A stretch of 64,000 nucleotides of DNA from Actinernus sp. WN-2022 (lineage: Eukaryota > Cnidaria > Anthozoa > Actiniaria > Actinernidae), in the NCBI GenBank assembly GCA_030867875.1, contig JAOWCC010000426.1, forward strand, positions 47,857 through 111,856, in the 5' to 3' direction. Position numbers and translations under genes: made by a program. Under the pieces are notes generated by a model. The model did not search any database. It worked only from the letters and a program-made list of their open reading frames with translations, and was not told the origin of the DNA. This document shows positions 55,824 through 64,000 of this stretch, piece by piece; within the stretch, counting starts at the first letter, position 1; every line of letters begins with the position of its first letter.

Positions 55824-56083
55824 TGACCGAGGGTCCCTCCCCACCCCCCTATAGACATTTTGGTCCGAGCCAAGTACCGACCCCCACGCGGAATCAAGAA
55901 GACCTAGATTTTGGGGACAAACCGTATACCCGGGATTTTACCCTGGGGATCGGAAGCAACCCCTATACCTTGTGGCCTTATGGGATTCAACCACTATGTC
56001 CTAAGCTACCTTGTGGTCTTATAGGATTCAACCACTATGTCCTAAGCTACTTTGTGGCCTTATGGGATTCAACCACTATGTAA
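55824..56083 (+). CDS. small proline-rich ORF with PPPY motif and tandem repeats
   Basis: An ATG frame (MTEGPSPPPYRHFGPSQVP) continues for 86 codons to a stop at 56081-56083, and AATAAA follows nine bases later (56092-56097), suggesting a real 3' end. The frame is open upstream to 55682, so an earlier start or spliced exon is possible. The last half is built from three about 43-bp tandem copies, each read in a different frame. PPPY is a known late-domain/WW-ligand motif in some viral structural proteins, but no family is recognised and the function is unknown. Confidence 0.4.
55968..56078 (+). repeat. three tandem copies of about 43 bp
   Basis: CTTGTGGCCTTATGGGATTC then AACCACTATGTCCTAAGCT repeats at about 55971, 56011 and 56050 with few changes. 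It lies within the C-terminal half of the small ORF. Confidence 0.85.
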
Positions 56084-56097
56084 TCGGAGACAATAAA

Positions 56098-56886
56098 AGA
56101 GACTTTTTGTTTGAGTAAGAACAACTTTGTTTTCATAATTAAAAATAAAATACAGGGTTGCGGTGGCCCATTTCAGGCGCACCAAATTAATTAATTAATA
56201 CAAGTATTTAAAATAATAAATAATAATGTAAGGTATCCTTTCAACCAAATAATAAAAATTATAGAAAGATAAAAAACAAAACTATTTACAGGCCATCCCG
56301 TGGGCCCATTTGAGAGATAGAAAATATCCGTTTAGAAAAAAGTGGGGCTAATCGCCCTAGTATTTATAAAAATTTGAAAAGTGGACTAATCGTCCTAGTA
56401 TTTATGAAATAGAAAATGGGGGCTAATCGCCCTAGTATTTATGAAATAGAAAAAGTGGACTCCAAATTAATTAATTAATACAAGTATTTAAAATATAATA
56501 ATTATAATGTAAGGTATCCTTTCAACCAAATAATAAAAATTATAGAAAGATAAAAAACAAAACTATTTACAGGCCATCCCGTGGGCCCATTTGAGAGATA
56601 GAAAATATCCGTTTAGAAAAAAGTGGGGCTAATCGCCCTAGTAGTTATAAAAAATTTGAAAAGTGGACTAATCGTCCTAGTATTTATGAAATAGAAAATG
56701 GGGGGCTAATCGCCCTAGTATTTATGAAATAGAAAAAGGGGGCTAATCGCCCTAGTATTTATGAAATAGGAAAAGGGGGCTAATCGCCCTAGTATTAATG
56801 AAATAGAAATTTTGAAAAGTGGGCTAATGGCCCTAATAAGTTTTTAAAATTTATAAAAAAGAGAAGATCTTCCCGTGGCATAATTT
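56098..56886 (-). repeat. tandem repeats in the 3' flank of the RING-like gene
   Basis: A roughly 280-bp block starting CAAATTAATTAATTAATACA is present twice (56183 and 56464). Within each are 35-37 bp units of GGGGCTAATCGCCCTAGTAT then TTATGAAATAGAAAA (about nine in all). The repeat contains a small GGGCTAATCGCCC inverted motif. It separates two convergent genes, the small plus-strand ORF and the minus-strand RING exons. Confidence 0.85.
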
Positions 56887-57156
56887 TTAAAAAACTAATC
56901 CGTAATGTTGACGGTATTCACGATTAATAGGTAAAACAATAGTACCGTAAACGGTCCCGTGGTGGAAGAGAATTAAGCTTCCCGCTTTTACGTAGAATTC
57001 ATGGTAGTATTTTACCCGGCAAAAACTACAACGTGGTATTTCATTCCTGCTCAAAAATTTTGAGATCCTGGCAATTAAACATGCGGCACACACCGTTCTC
57101 CAGCAACAGGGTAGCGGTGGTAACATGTCTTCCTGTAGTGTGTTACATCTAGAACA
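56887..57156 (-). CDS. RING-like zinc-finger exon 2 (paralogue of exon 1)
   Basis: A minus-strand open frame of 89 codons begins directly at an acceptor (TTTCATTTCTAG before TGTTCTAG) and ends at a stop. The pattern is Cx2C (CSRC), then PLPCCWRTVCAACL, a helix, CSFC, and a C-terminal part with FYVKAGSLILFHHG and YGLVF. It aligns along its whole length with 57241-57522, so the two arose by tandem duplication. Each has its own acceptor and stop, so they may be alternative terminal exons, or exon 1 may use a donor before its stop. A role as ubiquitin ligase module is inferred from the RING-like spacing. Confidence 0.55.
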   Translation of the reverse strand, partial: CSRCNTLQEDMLPPLPCCWRTVCAACLIARISKFLSRNEIPRCSFCRVKYYHEFYVKAGSLILFHHGTVYGTIVLPINREYRQHYGLVF

Positions 57157-57240
57157 CTAGAAATGAAAAATAAAATTTAGGTCTAATTTATGCCACGGGA
57201 GGAACTTCAGGAAACAGGAAAATTTCAATGGCGTAAACTT

Positions 57241-57522
57241 TTATCGAGGGAAAACAAGATCGTACCGGCGATTAAGGCTTTTTTTTAAGGGCAAAGTTAG
57301 GCACCCAAAGGTGATACCATGTCGAAAAATGATAATAGAACCTGACCTAACATAGAACGGGTGCCTCATCCTCGTGGCACAGTAAAAGCATTCGGGGTGT
57401 CCATCTTGTCTGAGCCCAGGTTTCAATAACCCTACAAAACACGAGGGACAAATAGTTTCCCCGCAGCAAGGCATAGGCGGTATTTGCTGATGTTGATCTG
57501 GATGATCTCCACAGTTTACACA
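57241..57522 (-). CDS. RING-like zinc-finger exon 1
   Basis: A 93-codon minus-strand frame after the acceptor TATGTTTTTCTAG. The order is CVNC, then PMPCCGETICPSCFVG, then ECFYC (three Cys pairs plus extra Cys, the spacing of a RING or treble-clef finger), followed by FYVRSGSIIIFRHG and YDLVF before the stop. It is paralogous to 56887-57156. The upstream exon (to 57544) would need a donor before its own stop to join in frame; candidates such as GAAGTGGAT at about 57615 exist, and TGCTAAAT near the acceptor could be the branch point. Host- or virus-encoded RING proteins often target partners for ubiquitination; the target here is unknown. Confidence 0.55.
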   Translation of the reverse strand, partial: CVNCGDHPDQHQQIPPMPCCGETICPSCFVGLLKPGLRQDGHPECFYCATRMRHPFYVRSGSIIIFRHGITFGCLTLPLKKSLNRRYDLVFPR

Positions 57523-57543
57523 CTAGAAAAACATAATTGTCAT

Positions 57544-58429
57544 TTAGCACTCGACGTGAAAGGAAAGTGTACGCCACTGAAATCTTCCCCACCCCTCGTG
57601 ATCCACTTCAGAATAAATGGGGTGGTGAGGACAGCGCCTGTAAATAATGCCCACGTTGCAGTGGCGCTGGCAAACGGTTGTGTTGGAGTGGCACTTCTCG
57701 CACCAGCGGAAGGAAAATTCTGTTAACGGCTCAATGAACACTGCCGCTGTGACAGGGTCCATCCCCCAAAGTCGCTTATTATGGGGGAGCTCCTGGTAAC
57801 TTTCGTCCCAGGAATAGACGGATTTAAACTCCCAAACGCTCAAACATGTAACCATTAACAGTGTTGGGAAAAATAATTTCTTGTGTTTGATTTTCCTTTT
57901 GTCGATACGCTGCTGGCAGCATACGTACTCCCCAATGAGGGCTATGACTTCCAAGGGCAAGCCAAATTGGCGTAAGAAAAGGGCATGGTGCAGGTAGTGG
58001 TATGCATTGAGGTCGGTCGCGACCGGTAGAAAAGTCTGTTCGGAAAAGAAAAATTTTTAAAAAAGAAAAATTAAGAAAAAACGAATAATGTTTTAGAGAA
58101 ATTAGTTCGCTAGAGGCGCTCTGACAAGAGCGGAGATCTCCCCCGTTGGGGACCTCGAGAAAAGCCTATAAAAAATTAATCCAAACTTTTACTGAATGGG
58201 GAAAGTTTGCCAATAAAATGAACGGCTCTGTGAAGCAGCGACCGAACGTTAACACTGTTTTAGGGAGGTGGGAGAACATCCACAACAACTTACTTGAGCC
58301 AGGTTTGGAATAAGGACGCCTCGGATATTCTAGAAAAAACAAAAGAAAAATTAGCGGCGGTATTCCTAGGCAAAAAGAAAGTCAGCAGGATAGTACCTCC
58401 ATCTCTCTAATGGGCCGTTGGACAGCCAT
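57544..58429 (-). CDS. multi-exon gene with F-box-like motif upstream of RING exons
   Basis: Three minus-strand coding exons join in phase 0: 58429-58397 (ATG, 11 codons; donor GTACTA), 58329-58294 (12 codons; acceptor TTTTTTCTAG, donor GTAAGT) and 58035 downward (acceptor TTTTCCGAACAG). The third exon stays open to a stop at 57544. It encodes HHALFLRQFGLPLEVIALIG, in which LPLEVIALIGEYV resembles the first helix of an F-box, then a basic stretch, and a Cys/His segment (FRWCEKCHSNTTVCQRHCNV). With the adjacent RING exons this suggests one ubiquitin-ligase-like protein or splice set. The family is not recognised. The minus-strand gene is divergent from the polymerase gene. Confidence 0.55.
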
Positions 58430-58746
58430 AGTCGTTGTTGTTTTGTCTGTAGAAATAAAAAGGAAAAAACAAAAGAAGAAAAGATTAGTAAATTCATAGG
58501 TTGAATTTCCAGAGAGCCTTTTGTGTAAAACTCACCTTGTTCTTGTTCGGTGTTTGTCTTGTTGTTGTTTGACTGAGGAAATAAAAAGGAAAAAACAAAA
58601 AAGAAAAGATTAGTAAGGACTCAGGTTGAATTCCAAGAGAAAATACAAGGCCTCAGGTTGAATTCCAAGAGAAAATTTTGTGCAAACTTACCGGTTGAGT
58701 GGCTGATTCAACTGTGCCGAAGTTAGTTTTGGGGCATGTATTTATG
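58397..58746 (-). promoter_or_regulatory. promoter and untranslated 5' exons of the minus-strand gene
   Basis: A TATA-like CATAAATA (58746-58739, minus) precedes a short leader exon ending at 58692 with donor GTAAGT. A 37-nt exon follows (58572-58536; acceptor TTTATTTCCTCAG, donor GTGAGT), then the exon carrying the ATG (58446-58397). Repeated AACAACAAC stretches lie in both leader exons. CCAAT boxes occur upstream (GATTGG at about 58769, 58792 and 58822). Confidence 0.5.
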
Positions 58747-59522
58747 CAGGCAAAGGATGTGCTGTGATTGGAGCATTAAGCTCGGCCTACGATTGGTTCG
58801 CTAAGCGAAGCGAACGCTGTGATTGGCGGGGTCATTCAATCCGAAATGGGTTCGAATTCGTTTTCAGTGGATTTTTGGTTTTTGACTCTCAAAATTCACC
58901 CCCAAAACAGTCCTGAAAGGGTCTAAAATTTTTGCTGGCATTAGCCCTCCAGGGTTTCTAAATTTTCCGCTATTTTTTTCGTCTTCGGCGATCCGGGAAA
59001 GGGTTCCTTTATGGCCAAAACCTCGTACACGCTGAATCAGGCATCGTGGAGCGCGCGCCTTTGCATAAAGCCACTTTCATTCACGAAAATCTAAACTGGG
59101 ATAAACCGGTTAGACTAGTTTTCCACCAATCAGGAAGCGCGCGTCTTTGCCTTACAAAATCTCATTCACGAGAGGCTCCTAAACTGGGATAAACCGGTTG
59201 GACTAGTTTTTGTTTACGTAGCTGGGTACGTTTGTCGAGGGGTTCTAGCTTAGAGGATCAAAGGAGATCAGAAAAGGTGTTTAGAAAATACAAAGTGATT
59301 ACGGTTCAACGAAGGAAGGAAGAAGGGCTCCCGGGGGTGGGGGTGAGACAATTTTTGAAGAACAAGGGGTAGGGGGAGATGTTTTTCAGAGGCTTCTTAG
59401 ACCCCAGGGGATCCAGTCGAACCAAAAGCGGATCGAATTCCACCACTCACAGACCGTGTTCCTTCTAGAGGAACCAATCACTGGCCGAGAAAAAGGCACC
59501 AATCAGAGAACAGTGAAAAAAA
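58747..59522. promoter_or_regulatory. divergent intergenic region with CCAAT boxes and a 38-bp direct repeat
   Basis: About 0.8 kb separates the two TATA boxes. CCAATCA/TGATTGG boxes occur at about 58766, 58791, 58820, 59130, 59466 and 59493. AAACTGGGATAAACCGGTT then AGACTAGTTT occurs at 59091-59120 and 59178-59209, each copy next to an AAGCGCGCG/GAGCGCGCGCC sequence, so it is a repeated control-like module. No ORF is supported. Confidence 0.5.
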
Positions 59523-59530
59523 TATATAAG
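59523..59530 (+). promoter_or_regulatory. TATA box of the polymerase gene
   Basis: TATATAAG lies 38 bases upstream of the ATG at 59568, with two CCAAT boxes 30-60 bases further up. This predicts transcription start near 59550-59560 and a very short leader. Confidence 0.7.
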
Positions 59531-59567
59531 GAAGCGAGGCATTTTGATTTGGGTTAGTGTGAGCACG

Positions 59568-60212
59568 ATGGACTCTTGGAATTACCTAGACGAAGAAGGC
59601 CACCCAGTTACCCTCACACTCGAAGATGAAAAAGAGGATAATCCCTATGCCGTAACCCGTCAGGCGCCGCCTCATCCCTCCCCGGGGGGAGAGCCAGGGG
59701 GAGACCCAGGGGGAGACCCAGAGGACGAGCTCACGTTTGAAGAAATTAATCCGTGGTACAGCGCCGAGGATTTGGTCGCCTTCCTGGAAGATGTGGATTT
59801 CCCCCCGGGGGTGGCCTCCTCCTCCTCGCAAGAACCGTTTACATTTCCCGAGATGGAGGCTCTAGAGACCGCTACCACCGAGGAGCAAATAGAAAAAACC
59901 GTCGAGGCGCTGAACCTCCCCGCCGTGCTTCCGGAAGTGACGGACCTGGAAAGGTCATTTCGTTCAGACTATTGGACAAAACGGTCCCTCAACCTCTCGT
60001 GGGGAAAATTCGGTCCCAAGCCCCCCAAGAGGAAAGACCACGAGGAGAATCACGAGGAGGACCACGAGGAGGAGGAGGACAACGAGGACGATTTCGAGCC
60101 GGAGAAATGTCTCCACGCCTTGTTTCCCGACGGCAAACGAGTGAGCGAACAACAGGGAGGAGGAAAAAGGAAAAAAAACAGCGCCGCCGTTGCCGTGGAG
60201 GAGGAAGAGGAG

Positions 60213-60244
<32 letters not shown>

Positions 60245-60362
60245 AGAGGAGGTGGTCTTTGAACTCCTACAAACCCGGACCAGAGCGTGTAAAAAGTTCA
60301 AGACGACCTGCAAGGACTACGAACTAAACATAAGGACGCGATCCCGCGCGACTCTGCCCGAG
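59568..60362 (+). CDS. protein-primed family B DNA polymerase, exon 1 (acidic N-terminal region)
   Basis: ATG at 59568 in good context (GCACGATGG), 265 codons, ending in phase 0 at donor CCCGAG|GTAAGG. The first 100 residues are acidic with a GGEPGGDPGGDPED repeat. Residues about 160-195 are His/Glu/Asp-rich (EDHEEEEDNEDDFEPEK), followed by a KKRK-like basic patch and an uninterrupted run of about 20 Glu, then a basic LLQTRTRACKKFKTTCKDYE segment. No enzymatic motif lies here. The Glu run is coded by GAG/GAA repeats and may vary in length. It continues into 60736-64000 after an intron. Confidence 0.75.
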
Positions 60363-60735
60363 GTAAGGGTTGACTACACTATTTTGGCATGACGTCACAG
60401 CGCGCGGCGAGGTGGCGCGTAGCGTTAAATCTCCTAGGGCAAGAAGCAGGGCTTCAAGCGCCAAGCGCACGGGTTCGAGTCCCCGTGAGGAAATCCAAAT
60501 TTTTCTTTTCTTTTTTCTTTTTTCTTTTTTCTTTTTCTTCTTGATCTTCTCTAGCCGGACTACGCTTTTTTATTTTTTATTTTTTATTTTAATTTTTGTA
60601 AATTTAATTTTTTTTTTAAATTTTAATAAAATAAAAAATATTTTTTAATTTTTTAATATTTTTTTTATTTTTTTAAATTTATTTATGTATTATTTATTTT
60701 ATTTTATTTATTTTATGTATTATTTTTATGGACAG
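60363..60735 (+). other. phase-0 spliceosomal intron in the polymerase gene
   Basis: A GT..AG intron of 373 bases (GTAAGG ... TTTATGGACAG). Splicing restores an open frame from the acidic exon into the polymerase exon, whereas reading through meets a stop at 60390. The left 130 bases are GC-rich and hold a tRNA-like unit; the rest is almost pure T/A with long pyrimidine tracts before the acceptor. Confidence 0.75.
60404..60505 (+). ncRNA. tRNA-like pol III unit inside the polymerase intron
   Basis: An A-box-like GGTGGCGCGTAGCG (60411-60424), a B box GGTTCGAGTCC (60472-60482) about 50 bases later inside a CACGGG...CCCGTG hairpin, and T-runs from 60498 that could terminate pol III. The T loop has eight bases and no matching acceptor stem is found, so it is not a normal tRNA. 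It is either a SINE-like insertion or a small tRNA-like RNA. Confidence 0.45.
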
Positions 60736-63700
60736 GCCCTTCAAGACGTCACGGTCGCACTAGAGAGGGTCCTGGAGACCACTCTAGGGGAGGCCGAACC
60801 GCAAGACCGAGTACGCCTGACCCTAGACGCTCCGCATCTGGACTACCCGTTGTCTTTTCCCTACCTGATGAGGTCCACCCTCACTCCCGCCCTAATCATG
60901 GACAGAATTGGGGAGATCACCCAATCCAATCAAGAATTCCTACTGCGGGGCCGTTTCCACATCCATGTGTTTCACGTTAAAATACCCAGAGCGGGAGGAG
61001 CGCGTCCACCCCGTTGCTGTACGACCGACTTGGAAAAATTCAGAAAAACAAAACGAAGCATCGTGAGGATACGCAATGATGATGAATTATGCATGGCCAG
61101 AGGATTGGTCACGGCCCTGGCCAAGGAGCAGAACAGTCCTGATTACAAGAAAATAAGTCAAGGGAGACCCCTACAACGGACTCTCGCCTTGGAGCTCCAC
61201 AACCAGGTAGGCGTCCCTCTTCGACGCTGTGGGATCCCGGAGCTCAAACTATTCCAAACCTATTTGGCAGAGCAAGGGGTAGAAGTGAATCTGGTTTCCC
61301 GAGAGCACATGAATAGTGTTATCTACTCGGGTCACCTCCCTGAGGCCCGCTACCGCGTGTACCTCTACCAAACTGAGAACAGCCACTATGACGTCATCAC
61401 CAACATGCGGGGTCTCCTGAATGCCAAATACTTCTGCCCCCTCTGCCACAAGACCTACAACAACCCTAGACAACACGTTTGTGACACGACCTGTGGCTGT
61501 TGTGGGGTCAAGGACTGTTCTCCCCTCGCCCCTGGGGAGAAATTTTCTTGGAGAAAATGTGACCCGTGCCGTCGTTGGTTCAAGAGTGGGGAGTGCTTCG
61601 AGAACCACCGCCGTCACCTCCCCCACCGGGTGGGACATGGGAGCCTCACCACCAGAACATGGAGCCAGTGCGAACGGTACACGCGTTGTGCCCAATGTGG
61701 GGTGATGGTGGACCATCTGGCGCGGGGACTGGCCGGAGTCCACGTGTGCGGAGAATACAAGTGCCGGAGTTGCCACACTATTGTCCCCCCGGACCACTTG
61801 TGCACCATGCAAGTGGCGGACCAGAAACTCTCGCGCCTAGCCCCAGGAGGAGGAGGAGGAGGAGGAGGTGGGGGAGAAGAAGAAGAAGAAGATGAAGAAG
61901 AAGATGCCTACGCTTCCCTCCTGGCGGAAGAAGAGGAGACAGAGAGAGCCGCCGCGGAAGACGAGGGGTCTGAGGACAAGTTCCGGTACCTGTTCTTTGA
62001 CTTTGAAGCCATGCCCCTGGAAGCGCAGCACGTGGTCAACTTTGCGGGGGTCTCGAAAGTGTGCGATCTCTGTGTAACGTCAGATTTACACACCTGCCCT
62101 CAATGCGGTCCACGGAAAGTAGAGTTCCGAGGCCTCACGGCCCTCACCCAATTCTGCGACTGGCTCTTCTCGGGGAATCACGAAAACTACGTGTGCCTGG
62201 CCCACAACGCCATGGGGTACGACTCGTACCCCATCCTGGAATACATCTTCAAGAATGCCATAAAACCGAAAGTGCTCTTCCGCGGCGGTAAAGCTATGGT
62301 GGTGACCATCCCCGACTACAAGCTGGTGATCAAAGACTCGTTGCTCTTCATCCCGCTGGCCCTCAAACAATTTCCCGTCACGTTTGGGTTCCACGCCGAA
62401 AACCTCAACAAGCTGGATTTTCCCATCTTTTTTAATACGCCAGAACATCAGCAGTACGTGGGCCCGCTCCCCGCCCTGCATTATTACGAACCGGAGTCGT
62501 TGAGTCCGCAAGGCAAAGAAGAACTGGTGGCCTGGCATGCGACCGAACGGGCCCGCGGCGGGGTCTTCGACTTCCAGAAAGAGCTGGCCCTCTATTGCCA
62601 TCGGGATGTGACCATCTTGCAACGGGCCTGTTTGGCGTTCCGAACAATCATGATGAAAGCGGCGGGGATAGACCCCTTTACCAGGACCATAACCCTCGCC
62701 TCCATGTGCAACTTAGTATTCCGCAAGAAATTTCTCAGACCGAACACCATTGCGGTCTTGCCACGGCTTGGCTACCGCCCCAAGGACGTCCAGTCGGCGT
62801 TGGCGCTCCAATGGTTGGCCCACGTGGAGCGGCGAGACGGAATTCAACTCCAGCACGCGGGCAATGTCGGAGAGAAACGCGTAGGGCCTTACAAACTGGA
62901 CGGTTACCACGCGGCCACCCACACGGCCTACGAAATAAATGGCTGTTTTTGGCACGGATGTGATCGTTGCAACCACCAAGACAGAGTGCATCCCCTACTT
63001 CACTGTACCATGAAAACGTTGGCCGACCGGACCCGGGACAAAATGTTGTACCTGAGTCAGCAAGGGTACCACGTGGTCCAGATCAGGGAGTGCGAAGTCC
63101 GGGCGGCCATGGCCTTGGACCCGACCATCGTTGCCCTAGCGCCCATCCCTCAAGCCCAGCTTCCCCTCGACCCCAAGAAAGCGTTCTTTGGGGGGCGAAC
63201 CAACGGAATCAAGACGTACTGGGAAGCGAGCGAGGGAGAATGGGGGAGAGAATGGATGGAGGCGCTGGATGTGTGCTCCCTGTACCCCTGGGTGCAAAAA
63301 ACACAACGGTTCCCGCTGGGCCATCCAGAAATCCTCACAGAAAATCTAGACCCTACCCTCCCGTACGAGGGGTTAATTCATCTGAAGATCTTGCCGCCAC
63401 GCCGCCTATTTTTCCCGGTTCTCCCAACGCACGTGGGGGAGAAACTGCTGTTTACCCTCTGTCGAACCTGCGCCGAAGACAAGAACCAGGTCCCCTGCGC
63501 ACACGACGACGAGGCCCGGGCTTTGACAGGCACTTGGGTGAGCCACGAACTTCACGAGGCCCTGCGCCAAGGCTACCGGGTCCTGGAAATGTACCGGGTA
63601 TGGCATTACCCCGAGTCGGAACAGTACGATCCCACCACCGGCACCCAGGGTTTGTTCACGGGCTACGTGAACACCTTTCTTAAAATGAAGCAAGAGGCGA

Positions 63701-64000
63701 GCGGGTGGCCGCCCGGGTGTCACACCGACGCCGAGAAAGCCTCTTTTATAGAGAGTTACCGGGTAGCCACGGGGATCTTACTGGAGTGGGACAAGATCGC
63801 GTTCAACGCGGGGATGCGGGCCCTGGCAAAATGGATGCTCAACACGTTGTGGGGCAAGTTCGGCCAGAAGCAGAACCCTCAGAAGGCGGAGTACGTCACC
63901 GAACTGGACCGCTACTTCGAGCTCATGATGAGCGACGAATTTGAAGTGCAGGACGTACTGTTCGTGCACGAAGACATGGTGCAGGTCCATTACCACGCCG
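60736..64000 (+). CDS. protein-primed family B DNA polymerase, exon 2 (exonuclease, Vsr-like insert, polymerase), cut by window end
   Basis: At least 1088 codons without a stop, running off the window. With exon 1 numbering: a Cys/His zinc-finger region at about 499-613 (CPLCHKTYNNPRQHVC, CGCCGVKDC, CDPC, CRSCHTIVPPDHLC), a Gly/Glu low-complexity linker, exonuclease motif I FFDFEA (about 683), motif II AHNAMGYDS (about 753) and motif III YCHRDVTIL (about 884). An inserted Vsr/restriction-like nuclease segment with YEINGCFWHGCDRC lies at about 996, polymerase motif A DVCSLYP at about 1108, and motif B KWMLNTLWGKFGQK at about 1300. Motif C lies beyond the window. This set is typical of Maverick/Polinton and adintovirus polymerases, which copy linear element DNA from a terminal protein primer. 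All visible motifs are intact. Confidence 0.9.

Noticed and set aside
59586..60313. Serine-rich and glycine/arginine-rich alternative frames over polymerase exon 1
   Set aside because: Shadows of the poly-Glu and His/Glu repeats; only the 59568 frame joins the polymerase through the intron.
60404..60505. A standard tRNA gene
   Set aside because: A and B boxes are present but the T loop has eight bases and no acceptor stem pairs across the unit; kept only as tRNA-like.
61249..63723. Long minus-strand and shifted frames over the polymerase
   Set aside because: High GC makes antisense frames open; the sense frame carries every expected polymerase motif in order.

Overview
This window looks like a nuclear genome segment from an animal, most probably an anthozoan cnidarian such as a reef coral. 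That placement is an inference from the mixture seen here: AT-rich sequence, spliced host exons with GT..AG borders, very many small TA-, TTA- and TTAA-flanked inverted-repeat elements, tRNA-derived SINEs, L2/CR1-like and Tx1/L1-like non-LTR elements, a Ty3/gypsy element and a Maverick/Polinton-type (adintovirus-like) DNA polymerase gene. There are no bacterial operons, rRNA genes or CRISPR arrays.

Layout. 1-12.4 kb is non-coding and packed with small DNA transposon derivatives, many with readable target-site duplications and several nested in one another. Three phase-0 exons on the minus strand (30067-30375, 29298-29369, 12498-12587) belong to one host gene for a four-span membrane protein that resembles the MS4A/CD20 family. 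Its roughly 17-kb intron contains a tandem array with a 4.27-kb unit (17.4-25.9 kb, two nearly identical copies plus an older diverged copy at 12.8-17.4 kb), a 15-bp minisatellite and a 1.3-kb palindromic foldback element. 31.8-37.0 kb is a decayed minus-strand Ty3/gypsy element broken by an L2/CR1-like element and by a Mutator-type foldback element with a 9-bp target duplication. 37.4-38.9 kb is a foldback with internal repeats. 40.1-45.5 kb is a nearly full-length but mutated Tx1/L1-like LINE, and its 5' flank and 5' end are duplicated downstream (45.5-47.1 kb). 47.15-52.6 kb is a satellite with an 85-bp unit that switches orientation, followed by a G-rich minisatellite. 54.3-55.45 kb is an L2-like remnant.

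From about 55.45 kb to the end of the window the character changes abruptly: GC-rich coding sequence with CRE-like palindromes, short introns and compact promoters. This is read as one end of a Maverick/Polinton or adintovirus-like element inserted into the L2-like remnant. It carries a small proline-rich ORF (+), a multi-exon minus-strand gene with an F-box-like helix and two tandem RING-like exons, a divergent promoter region, and a TATA-driven, intron-split protein-primed family B DNA polymerase gene that runs off the window (59568-64000+). The polymerase keeps its exonuclease motifs and polymerase motifs A and B, has a zinc-finger region and a Vsr-like nuclease insert, and its intron holds a tRNA-like pol III unit. 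The pairing of this polymerase with a spliced F-box/RING gene cluster is the most notable content of the window.
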